Origin: Gammaproteobacteria bacterium
GTDB taxonomy: Bacteria; Pseudomonadota; Gammaproteobacteria; Pseudomonadales; Azotimanducaceae
Direction: 5' to 3'
DNA: 38,781 nucleotides
NCBI GenBank assembly: GCA_024640825.1
Contig: JAHEEG010000016.1
Location: 1-38,781 of the forward strand
Positions 24,059 to 31,524 of the stretch are shown in pieces (within the stretch, counting starts at the first letter, position 1; every line of letters begins with the position of its first letter). The translations under genes were made by a program, and so were the position numbers. The notes beneath the pieces were generated by a model. The model did not search any database and was not told where the DNA came from. It saw only the letters and a list, made by a program, of their open reading frames with translations.

Positions 24059-25003
24059 TCAGCTCTGAGCGAACAAATCGCGCGCCCCGACCTGAAGGTC
24101 GATCTCCGGGCGCCAGCCCGTTCGGCTGGAAAACGCCGAATTATCGCACAGCCAATGCTCCTGCTGAAGCTCGCGGGCTTTCCCTGGCGTAAGCATGGGC
24201 GAGTAGCCGAAAAGGCCGGCCATAAAAGCGTTGGCTGCGCCTGCCGCGCGCAGTAGTGCCATAGGCACCGGTAACTGACGCACCCTGCGCTGACCAACCG
24301 CTTCGCCAATTTCGCTCCAGCTGTACCCGCAGGGGTGGCCATCGTCTATCGCACAGTTAAGATGCCAACAGGCGGCCGGGGCGCAAAGCCAGGCCGATAC
24401 CGCGCAAGCAAGATCGGTGACGTGAATCAGCGACAGCCTCTGCCCAGGGGGACCGGGACGCAGCGCGACGCCCCGCCGAACCAGATTCAGCAGCGGTTGC
24501 ATCTCAACATCGCCAGGCCCGTAAACGGCCGGTGGGCGAAGAATACTCCAAGAAAGATCCGGGTAATTTTCTAGCACCTGCTCACCGGCAAATTTACTGC
24601 GCGCGTAGTGAGACAGCTCTGGGCGACCCGCAGCTAGAGAGGAAAGCAGAAGGAAGGGGGCAGAACTGCCGGCCTCCTTGAGCGCTTCCAGTACCCGCTG
24701 AACACCTACGACATTGGCGGCAACGAAATCCTCATAGCGACGCCCCCGCACGGTACCAGCGCAGTAGACAACGGCGCTTACTCCGTCAACAGCGCCAGCA
24801 AGCGCCGACCGCTCTGTAAGGTCGGCAGCTACTACCTCGCAAGCCGGGCTTAACGCCTGTCGGCTCGTCGACCCTGACCTTATGACAGCACGCACGCGGT
24901 AGCCGTCGCCAATGAGCCGACGCTGCAGGTGTTGTCCGATGAAACCGGTGGCACCGGTCAGGAGTATGGGAAGCGAATCAGCCGAAGGCTTCAGCTTTTG
25001 CAA
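24059..25003 (-). CDS. cerR: NAD-dependent epimerase-type reductase, ceramide pathway
   Basis: 314 residues of the extended short-chain dehydrogenase (NAD-dependent epimerase) family. TGATGFIGQHL is the dinucleotide-binding GxxGxxG motif near residue 17 and YARSK provides the Tyr-x3-Lys catalytic pair. LRPPAVYGPGD is the typical post-catalytic segment. In Caulobacter an enzyme of this type in the same operon reduces the 3-oxo group of the sphingoid or oxidised ceramide intermediate; this is the probable role here. The start is TTG at 25003, inside the end of the acyl-AMP ligase gene (26-bp overlap); no ATG or GTG precedes the nucleotide-binding motif. The overlap makes co-expression with the ligase certain. 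Confidence 0.78.
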   Translation of the reverse strand: MQKLKPSADSLPILLTGATGFIGQHLQRRLIGDGYRVRAVIRSGSTSRQALSPACEVVAADLTERSALAGAVDGVSAVVYCAGTVRGRRYEDFVAANVVGVQRVLEALKEAGSSAPFLLLSSLAAGRPELSHYARSKFAGEQVLENYPDLSWSILRPPAVYGPGDVEMQPLLNLVRRGVALRPGPPGQRLSLIHVTDLACAVSAWLCAPAACWHLNCAIDDGHPCGYSWSEIGEAVGQRRVRQLPVPMALLRAAGAANAFMAGLFGYSPMLTPGKARELQQEHWLCDNSAFSSRTGWRPEIDLQVGARDLFAQS

Positions 25004-26756
25004 GCTTGATGTTCCACGGACTGTCCGTTACCGGCGCGCGCACCAAGAAATCCTGTTTGGTCTTGGCGCGGGCCAGCTTTCCCGAAGAGGTGCGTGGCAA
25101 AGTGCCCGGCGCGACCAGATCGATGTAAGCGTTCACGCCAAAATGCGCCCTAACGGCGCCTTCAAGGTGGGTAGACAGGGCAAGCCGTTTGGATATCTCC
25201 TGCTCGCGGCACTCCACCACCAGCACCGCCACGTCCTCTCCACAGGGCGCGGGGGCCGAAAAAGCTACCACGTTGCCCAGACGAACCCCCGGGAGGCCGT
25301 CGGCCAGATTCTCCAAGTCCTGCGGCCAGATATTGCGTCCGTGAACAATAATGACGTCTTTACTGCGGGCCGTGATCACCAGACGCTTGCCGACGCGATA
25401 GCCGATATCACCGGTGTCGAGCCACTTATCAGCGCTAAGCACTTCGGCGGTAGCCTCGGGGTTCTGGAAGTAGCCGCTCATCACGCTGGGCCCGCGAAGG
25501 CAGATATGCCCACAGTGGCGATCAGGCAGATCGTTGCCGTTAGCGTCCCGAATGGCGACTTCATAACTGGGCATGACCTCGCCACAATCGACGAATTCCA
25601 GAGCGCCTTCCTGCCGATTATCGTCGGTCAGCGGCTCGGCAACCAGGTCGTCGGTAATTCTTGCCTTGCTCACACGGTCGATGAAAACGCCCTCGCCCAG
25701 CGGCGCGAAACTGACCGCCAGCGCACACTCTGCCATGCCATAGCAGGGCAGGAAGGCTTTGGCATCGAAACCGGTGTTAGCCAGCGCCCGGGCAAAATCC
25801 TGCAGCGATTTGGCGTGAATCCGCTCGGCACCCACACAGGCTGCCCGCCAGGAGCTGAGGTCGTATTTTTCCGTGTCCGATGGGCGAAGCCGCTTAGCGC
25901 ACAGGGCGTAACCAAATGGTGGGCTGGATGCGATCGTCCCGCGGTTTTCGGAAATCAGCTTCAGCCAAAGCCTCGGACGCATGGCGAAGGTTCGCGGGCT
26001 CAAAAGATCAACGGCCAGCTGGGTCGCCATGGGCAGCAGGACAAACCCCACCAGACCCATATCGTGATAGAGAGGCAGCCAGGAAACGAAGCGGTCGTCC
26101 TGACGCAGTTGCAGACCATGCTCCGCGATCTCTCGCAGATTGTTCATGACAGATGCCTGAGTAATCTCCACGCCTCGGGGAAACCGCGTGCTGCCGGACG
26201 TATATTGCAGATAAGCCGGTTCATCAGCCTGCAGGGGCTCCAGAGGTGCGTCGCTCTCCGGCAGGCGGGAAAAATCTTCCAGCGAGCCAATGTGAACACC
26301 GGGTAGAGCCTCCGCCGCTTCACGAAGGAAACCCAGGTGGGAATCAGGGGCCACTGCGATTTCGGCGCCACAGCTTTCGATCATGCGCCGAAGTTGGGTT
26401 ACGTAGGCATCGTGGGCGCCCAGCTGAACGCCCGCCGGAAGAGCAACAGGCAGATAACCCGCGTATTGACAGGCGAAAAACATCTTATGAAACATGGGGT
26501 CCGTCTCTGCGACGATGGCCACCCGAGAGCCGCGGCCGCAACCGAGCCCCACGAGCCGCCGGGCAAGCGTTATCGCCTCTTTCCGCAGCCCACGGTAGGT
26601 CAGCACATGCTCCAGGGAGCCGCGCCCGTCGTAGAAATTTATCCCGGTTTCGCCCTCTGCAGCGTACTCGAGCGCGTCAACGAGATTCCGGAAGCCTGAG
26701 CTTCTATAATCCAGAGACCGGTTTATGTCGGTGCGTTGCAAGCCTGAACTCTCCAA
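24978..26756 (-). CDS. aasR: Fatty acyl-AMP ligase / acyl-ACP synthetase
   Basis: 592 residues of the ANL superfamily. YLQYTSGSTRFPRGVEIT is the ATP-binding P-loop-like motif, PLYHDMGLVG and CYGMAE are core motifs, and LDTGDIGY, SKDVIIVHGRNIWPQDLE and SSGKLARAK mark the hinge and C-terminal domain. The HGRN(I/Y)xPQD form is typical of fatty acyl-AMP ligases that load carrier proteins rather than CoA. It would activate a fatty acid and transfer it to the ACP encoded two genes downstream. The first gene of the four-gene operon. TTG at 26756 is the first start after a stop; a second TTG at 26741 is preceded by GGAG and is an equally good candidate. A perfect TATAAT box lies about 75 bp upstream. 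Confidence 0.82.
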   Translation of the reverse strand: MESSGLQRTDINRSLDYRSSGFRNLVDALEYAAEGETGINFYDGRGSLEHVLTYRGLRKEAITLARRLVGLGCGRGSRVAIVAETDPMFHKMFFACQYAGYLPVALPAGVQLGAHDAYVTQLRRMIESCGAEIAVAPDSHLGFLREAAEALPGVHIGSLEDFSRLPESDAPLEPLQADEPAYLQYTSGSTRFPRGVEITQASVMNNLREIAEHGLQLRQDDRFVSWLPLYHDMGLVGFVLLPMATQLAVDLLSPRTFAMRPRLWLKLISENRGTIASSPPFGYALCAKRLRPSDTEKYDLSSWRAACVGAERIHAKSLQDFARALANTGFDAKAFLPCYGMAECALAVSFAPLGEGVFIDRVSKARITDDLVAEPLTDDNRQEGALEFVDCGEVMPSYEVAIRDANGNDLPDRHCGHICLRGPSVMSGYFQNPEATAEVLSADKWLDTGDIGYRVGKRLVITARSKDVIIVHGRNIWPQDLENLADGLPGVRLGNVVAFSAPAPCGEDVAVLVVECREQEISKRLALSTHLEGAVRAHFGVNAYIDLVAPGTLPRTSSGKLARAKTKQDFLVRAPVTDSPWNIKLAKAEAFG

Positions 26757-26831
26757 ACCTTAGTGTCTTTTTGTTCTATTGTCGTTTTAGCCTTTTGTTG
26801 CCCCCGTGCCCCTGTAAGCAAGGGACGGCGG

Positions 26832-26837
26832 ATTATA
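26832..26837 (-). promoter_or_regulatory. -10 box candidate of the acyl-AMP ligase operon
   Basis: TATAAT on the minus strand is a perfect -10 hexamer about 75 bp before the ligase start, in an AT-rich stretch. No good -35 is seen at 16-18 bp spacing, so an activator or another sigma factor may be needed. Confidence 0.35.
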
Positions 26838-27121
26838 ACCAAGAGACCAACCCGATGTAGACTACTAATATCAACAAATAACTACTTGATTTCCCTCGAA
26901 TTACTTCGAAAGCTCTCTAATCCGCGTCACAAACGGCACCCAAATTCCCAATCGCGATCGCCGTCACCGATAAGGTCAGCCAAACAACCCACTCCTCGAA
27001 CTTTCGTCCCACGCCACGCCCTAGGCCGCGGCTCGGGACGGTTCAGAAGACCGCATCATTGACCTGTGATGCGACCAGCGATTCCAACCGCCGAGCATAA
27101 GACTACCGTTTTTCTCGAATA

Positions 27122-27161
27122 CTGCAAACATTCTGCAAAAATTCTGCAAAAATTGTTTGCA
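27122..27161. repeat. Three CTGCAAA repeats spaced 11 bp, closed by an inverted copy
   Basis: CTGCAAA occurs at 27122-27128, 27133-27139 and 27144-27150, each start exactly 11 bp after the last, with the intervening TTCTGCAAAAA block repeated perfectly. GCAAACA (27124-27130) and TGTTTGC (27154-27160) form inverted ends. The helical phasing suggests a protein-binding array such as an operator, but no regulator gene is adjacent. Confidence 0.7.
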
Positions 27162-27300
27162 CCCAGTTCACACCTGGCGCCTGCGGATGAGCTCGCCTGG
27201 AGAGCGGCCAGGGGCCGCTTTGCGGGGTTAGGCCAACTGGCCGAAGCGGTTCGACTCTGAGCCGAGACCCGAAGTGTCCAACGACTTTTAAGCCGAAGAC

Positions 27301-27550
27301 ATGGAAACCTGCGATGAGCAAGGTTCGCCTGTCGGCCTGGCGCTCCGCGGGTGGGTACACGCGCAAGGGCTCTGGCACAAGTCAGCCCACGTGTTCCTTC
27401 TTCGACCCGAAGAGGAACTCCGTGCAACGCCGTGCAGTCAACAAGGATCTCCACGCAAACCGCTGGGGCTCGAGCGTAGGCGAGCATTTGCAGCCGGGTG
27501 AAAGCTACCTCAGCGGCGCGCTACCAGGCACGCAGGGCTTTCGCAGTTGA
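27301..27550 (+). pseudogene. Nudix hydrolase remnant (frameshifted)
   Basis: The first frame reads METCDEQGSPVGLALRG, then GLWHKSAHVFLL, a clear match to the N-terminus of YfcD/isopentenyl-diphosphate-isomerase-like Nudix hydrolases. Around 27410-27420 the reading moves to the next frame, which continues VQRRAVNKDLHANRWG and GEHLQPGESYLSGAL. The Nudix box is then decayed: the conserved Gly is replaced by Glu, and the R-E-x2-E-E part is lost, reading LPGTQGF before a stop. The gene cannot make an active enzyme. It lies between the phased-repeat region and the end of the convergent polB gene. Confidence 0.75.
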
Positions 27551-27603
27551 GGGACTGAGACCCAACGGCGCGACCGGGCTTCAACACCGCCGGATGGGCT
27601 GTT

Positions 27604-29991
27604 TCAGAACAGGCCTATCTGCCGGTCATCGCCTATAACCTGCGCAAAACTGAGCCCGAGAGTTTGAAGCACGGGTTCCGCAACGGGACGGATCTGCCTG
27701 TCAACATAGTGCTCCCTGTCCGGCTCGCAGGTAAGCGCATCCAGCGGTTCTGGCCCCGCCGTCGTCACGATATAGGAGACGATGCGTCCCGGCGGCCTCG
27801 AAGACTTTCGGGCGGCGACCACGTGCGGCGGCGTGCTGGCCGTATAGCTGTCCAGACGTTTGCGCAGCCCCTTTCGATACACGAGCAGATCGTCTAGATC
27901 TCCGCGGCGGAGTTCACGCACTACCTCCGCGAGATAGTTGTCCACTGGCGCGCCTGCAAACAGCCGCCGATAAAGTTCTCGTTGGACCCGTTTGGCCAGT
28001 TCGGTCCAATCTCGCCTGACCACCTCCATGCCCACGAACTCTATCGACGTCCCGCCTTCTTGCCATTTGAGACCCGCGTACCGCTTACGCGCCCCACCAG
28101 CACCGTGACGCACCGAAGGCATAAAAAGCCGGAGGTACATCTTTTCGAATTCAAGCTCGAGGGCGCTTTCCAAAGACCAGCGCTGCCGAATATAGATCTG
28201 CAGATCGGCGTCGATCTCCGCCGCCAGCCGTTCTGCGCGCCGTTCCGCTTCCCTGGGTTCCTCGATTCCGGAGGCGACGAACAGACTGTCTGTGTCCCCG
28301 TAAAGAACCTCATAGCCTCGCGATTCGAACCAGTTCTTCGACCAGAGCAGGAAGTGGCGGCCCTGTCCTGTAATCGCGTTGGCGATATCCGGATTGTAAA
28401 AACGACAGGCCGGCGTCCCCAGGACGCCATAAAAGGAGTTCATGAGAATCTTAATGGCCTGAGAGGCCACAGCATCACCGCGCTGCCGAGCCGCCTCTCG
28501 TCGAGGGAAAAGCTGGTCGAGGATCTCGGGCAGAATCGCACGTTCGCGACGGAACCGGGCGCCATTCTCCACGCGGATTAAAGAGACTTCGTCCTGTCCA
28601 GCGACAGCCGTGCCGGGCACGAAGCCCAACGGATCGATGTTGAATGTCCTGATCAGACTGGGATACAGGCTTTTGAAGTCGAACACCCAGACGGTGCTAT
28701 GCACTCCCACCCGAGGCTCGAGAACGTGACCTCCTGCCTGAGCCACATGCACCCCGTCGTTATTCGACCGGACCGTTGGCGCAACGCGCCCCCGCCGCCC
28801 CAAGGCTGACAGATACAGAAAATCGAAAGAGGCGATGCTCGCGGCGACGCGATCGGGTGGCATCCCCGTCAAAGCGCTTCGGGCAAAGGCCAGATTCACC
28901 AGGTTCAGGCGCTCAACGATTTCAAGCGCCAGCCTTGCGTCCGTTCTGGCGTAGTGACAGAAGGCGGGCAGATCGTGCCGAAAGTTGCTGAGGATTTCTT
29001 CGACGCGATCGTCGACCTCGCCGGCAAGGGCTTTTCCCTCCCCGAGAACCTCACGCGCCACCGCATCCAGCCCGTACCGATCCATCCGCACGAAAGCACC
29101 CCGCAGCAGATCCACGCCGTCCAACACCAGTCGGCCCGGTATGCTGGCGCTGCTGCTCCCGAAGTAACCCTGGGTCGCTCGAATGCGCAGACCGCCGTCA
29201 TCCCGACCGAGCAGAAACGGGTGCTTGACGCGTGCGGCCACCCGGGACAGGAAGGTCAGGTCGAAATCGACGACGTTCCAGCCGGTGAGGACATCCGGAT
29301 CCAGCGTCTCGATCAGCTTGCAAAAGGCTGTCAGCGCCTCTCGTTCGCTCGTGCACCCTCTGGCGCCATCCGGCAGCGGCCGCCGCCCGTGATCGACTAC
29401 CAGCACTTCATCCGAGCCCAGCCCGTAAACGGCGATAGCCAGAAGCCGGTCGGCAGTAGGATCCGTTTCGATGTCGAAAGACAACACCCTGGGAACAACG
29501 TCCACATCCGCTGGCTGCAGGTCCGGATCGTCAAACACGACCAGAGTTCCAGGTCCCGGATTCTCGACACCCCGAATGATACAGCCGCCTCTGACATCCC
29601 GATCGATGAGATACCGCATGGCAAAGCGGACGTCGGCCTCGAAGGTTTCCAGGCCCCTTTCGTGAAGCCGGTCTCGCAGCGAAGGCACATCGGCGGGGAC
29701 AGCCACCTCGACACGGCTGACCGGCGCCCCATCCATGGTGCGCTTTCCCGAATTCATCCGAACCTGAGGCAACTGGGGCTGCCCGCGAGGAAGCGACATC
29801 TCCGAAATGCACTGACGCACGCACCGCGCGTCCTGCTGACGAACATAGAAAAACGGGCGCTGCCGGCTGTCACGCACCACAAATGGCCGGCCGTCCTGAA
29901 GACGGCCGTAAAAGTGCAGGATTGGGACACCCGCATGGACCCGATAACTCGCCTGCAGCACCACGCCCAGATGGGTAATCATCTCCGCCAT
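27604..29991 (-). CDS. polB: DNA polymerase II (B family)
   Basis: 795 residues, close to E. coli Pol II (783). The 3'-5' exonuclease domain has Exo I FDIETDP near residue 174, Exo II GWNVVDFDLTFL and Exo III YARTDARLALEI. The polymerase domain has motif A DFKSLYPSLI, motif B KILMNSFYGVLG and motif C YGDTDSLF. All catalytic Asp residues are present, so proofreading and synthesis should both be active. Pol II takes part in restart and translesion synthesis after damage and is SOS-induced in E. coli; no clear LexA box was seen here. ATG at 29991 is used; another ATG three codons later is possible. The upstream 200 bp separate it from a broken metallo-hydrolase gene. Confidence 0.95.
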   Translation of the reverse strand: MAEMITHLGVVLQASYRVHAGVPILHFYGRLQDGRPFVVRDSRQRPFFYVRQQDARCVRQCISEMSLPRGQPQLPQVRMNSGKRTMDGAPVSRVEVAVPADVPSLRDRLHERGLETFEADVRFAMRYLIDRDVRGGCIIRGVENPGPGTLVVFDDPDLQPADVDVVPRVLSFDIETDPTADRLLAIAVYGLGSDEVLVVDHGRRPLPDGARGCTSEREALTAFCKLIETLDPDVLTGWNVVDFDLTFLSRVAARVKHPFLLGRDDGGLRIRATQGYFGSSSASIPGRLVLDGVDLLRGAFVRMDRYGLDAVAREVLGEGKALAGEVDDRVEEILSNFRHDLPAFCHYARTDARLALEIVERLNLVNLAFARSALTGMPPDRVAASIASFDFLYLSALGRRGRVAPTVRSNNDGVHVAQAGGHVLEPRVGVHSTVWVFDFKSLYPSLIRTFNIDPLGFVPGTAVAGQDEVSLIRVENGARFRRERAILPEILDQLFPRREAARQRGDAVASQAIKILMNSFYGVLGTPACRFYNPDIANAITGQGRHFLLWSKNWFESRGYEVLYGDTDSLFVASGIEEPREAERRAERLAAEIDADLQIYIRQRWSLESALELEFEKMYLRLFMPSVRHGAGGARKRYAGLKWQEGGTSIEFVGMEVVRRDWTELAKRVQRELYRRLFAGAPVDNYLAEVVRELRRGDLDDLLVYRKGLRKRLDSYTASTPPHVVAARKSSRPPGRIVSYIVTTAGPEPLDALTCEPDREHYVDRQIRPVAEPVLQTLGLSFAQVIGDDRQIGLF

Positions 29992-30204
29992 CGCTGCATT
30001 CTGCGCGTTTTATAGACGCTACGCCCGCTCAGCAGCGCAAAGCCTGTACAGCACGCGACAGTGAAAAACTGAGAGGCCTGCGACAATCAGGTTTTCACGC
30101 GTACTTCATGCTCACCGGGCTACTTCCGCTGGATGCAGCAGATACCAAACGCCTCAGGCATTCTCCTCATGGCTGCCTTGCTTCCGGGCTACCCTGGGCC
30201 TGGC

Positions 30205-30752
30205 TCCGCAACGGCGCAGATTCAGCACAACGGCATCAACGCCCTGACGGACCCCATGTTCAGCAAGCGAGCCGGCCCCGGCGGAATGGGGCGCCAGCCC
30301 TGTTTATTTTGTGCCGCTTGGGAATCGCAGCCTGCTGGAAAAAGCCGGTGTGCCCGCGAGCCGAATCCGGGAAATGGACTGGCGGGCTAAGACGAGCCTG
30401 ACCGTTGGCGATAGCTTCCTGACAGTAACCGCAACCCCTGCGCAGCACTTTCCAGGTCGTTCCTTGACCGACCGAAACCGAGCGCTGTGGGCGTCCTGGG
30501 CCATGCAATGGAACGCCTTTTCCGTCTGGTTCGGCGGCGACACCAGTTACAACGACGTGCAAATCAAAAAAATCGGGCAACGCATCGGGACATCCGGGCT
30601 AAACGCTCGCTACCGATTCACTGGGGTACCTTCATCCTTTCCGCCGAGCATCCGTCTGACCCTCCCGCGGAGCTGACTCAGGCTGTTGTAGAAGCCGGCT
30701 ATCCAGAGGCGGATTTCCAGCCGTTCGCGGTGGGTGAATCCCGAAACTACAC
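30205..30752 (+). pseudogene. MBL-fold hydrolase remnant (NAPE-PLD/UlaG-like)
   Basis: Pieces of a metallo-beta-lactamase-fold lipid hydrolase lie in order but in different frames. HNGINALTDPMFSKRAGP is at about 30224-30280. VPLGNRSLLEKAGV, then DSFLTVTATPAQHFPGRSL, DRNRALWASW and WFGGDTSYNDVQIK are in the next frame from 30311. IHWGTFILSAEHP, AELTQAVVEAGYPEADFQ and AVGESR follow in the first frame to about 30752. The metal-binding H-x-H-x-D-H block that should follow the first piece is missing, and a second stretch before IHWGTF is also deleted. The gene is dead. The family includes phospholipase D-like and other lipid hydrolases. The response regulator gene starts 50 bp downstream. Confidence 0.75.
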
Positions 30753-30771
30753 CGGCGATCGCGCCCCGACG

Positions 30772-30800
30772 TTGGCCCCGCACGTCGAAGCCTCTACACT
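30772..30800 (+). promoter_or_regulatory. Promoter candidate of the response regulator gene
   Basis: TTGGCC (30772-30777) and TACACT (30795-30800) are separated by 17 bp, four of six consensus bases each. The expected transcription start would coincide with the ATG at 30807, and no Shine-Dalgarno is seen before that ATG, so a leaderless transcript is possible. Confidence 0.35.
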
Positions 30801-30806
30801 GCAGCC

Positions 30807-31517
30807 ATGACGAGTGGGCGGCAGGGCAACATATTGCTGGTAGAGGATCATCCTGATCTCGCTGAGACCGTGGGTGACTACCTGGAGGCCAAAGGTTACG
30901 CGGTTGATTTTGCCAGCGACGGTCTGCTGGCTATGCATCTGGCGGTCACCCAGACGTTCGACGCCATCGTCCTGGACATCATGCTGCCTGGCCTCAACGG
31001 CTTGGAAGTCTGTCGTCGTCTGCGCAAAGACGCGCAGCTGACAACGCCCATACTGATGCTTACGGCCCGGGACCAGCTTGACGACAAGCTTCAGGGTTTC
31101 GACGTGGGCGCTGACGACTACCTGGTAAAACCCTTCGAGATGCCGGAGCTGGTGGCCCGCATCGATGCATTGATCCGACGCAATCGAGGCCTTGCGTCCA
31201 CCTACGCCGTCGGCGACCTCAAGATGGACCTGGATACCATGGAGGTCTACCGGGGCGACACGGAAATCAAGCTGTCCCGGACGCTTTTCGAGATACTACG
31301 TATCCTGCTGCGGGAATCGCCCAAGGTCGTACCGAGAGATGCAATCGAACAAGAGCTCTGGGGAGACGATCTGCCGGACAGCGACACCCTGCGCAGCCAC
31401 CTTTACAACCTGCGCAGAGCGATTGATCGCCCGTTCGACACCTCGCTGATCGAGACCCTGGCGGGGCGTGGCTATCGCATAAGGGGCGGCAAAGGCGATA
31501 GCCCCTCGGGAGAATAA
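30807..31517 (+). CDS. OmpR/PhoB-family response regulator
   Basis: 236 residues. The receiver domain has the acidic pair Glu13-Asp14, phospho-acceptor Asp57 in LDIMLPG, the switch Thr86 and Lys108 in DDYLVKPF. A C-terminal winged-helix domain follows from about residue 135, ending in the typical LIETLAGRGYRIRG. It should be phosphorylated by a histidine kinase and bind direct repeats. The photolyase gene starts 7 bp after its stop, so the two are in one operon. The likely partner kinase is encoded 2.4 kb away at the end of the convergent operon. TTTCAC repeats in front of folE2 fit the geometry of its family's binding sites. Confidence 0.92.
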   Translation: MTSGRQGNILLVEDHPDLAETVGDYLEAKGYAVDFASDGLLAMHLAVTQTFDAIVLDIMLPGLNGLEVCRRLRKDAQLTTPILMLTARDQLDDKLQGFDVGADDYLVKPFEMPELVARIDALIRRNRGLASTYAVGDLKMDLDTMEVYRGDTEIKLSRTLFEILRILLRESPKVVPRDAIEQELWGDDLPDSDTLRSHLYNLRRAIDRPFDTSLIETLAGRGYRIRGGKGDSPSGE

Positions 31518-31524
31518 CCGCGGC

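Larger units (their letters stand above)
26757..27300. other. Intergenic region without recognised gene
   Basis: No frame in this stretch gives a protein I recognise. The first 300 bp are more AT-rich than the rest of the window and contain a TATAAT box for the ligase operon. Further right lie a phased repeat (27122-27161) and a 7-bp perfect hairpin (AGCGGCC/GGCCGCT, 27203-27219). The region separates the lipid locus from a Nudix remnant and polB, and may mark an old junction. Confidence 0.6.

Noticed and set aside
24912-26306. 464-codon open frame antisense to the acyl-AMP ligase
   Set aside because: Composition is that of a shadow frame and the ligase on the other strand has all motifs of its family.
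27220-27265. tRNA-like T-arm (GGTTCGACTC)
   Set aside because: The stem bases do not pair and no acceptor or anticodon arm can be drawn.
27056-27487. 143-codon minus-strand frame in the gap before polB
   Set aside because: Arg/Ala-rich translation without family features, lying across the phased repeats and the Nudix remnant.
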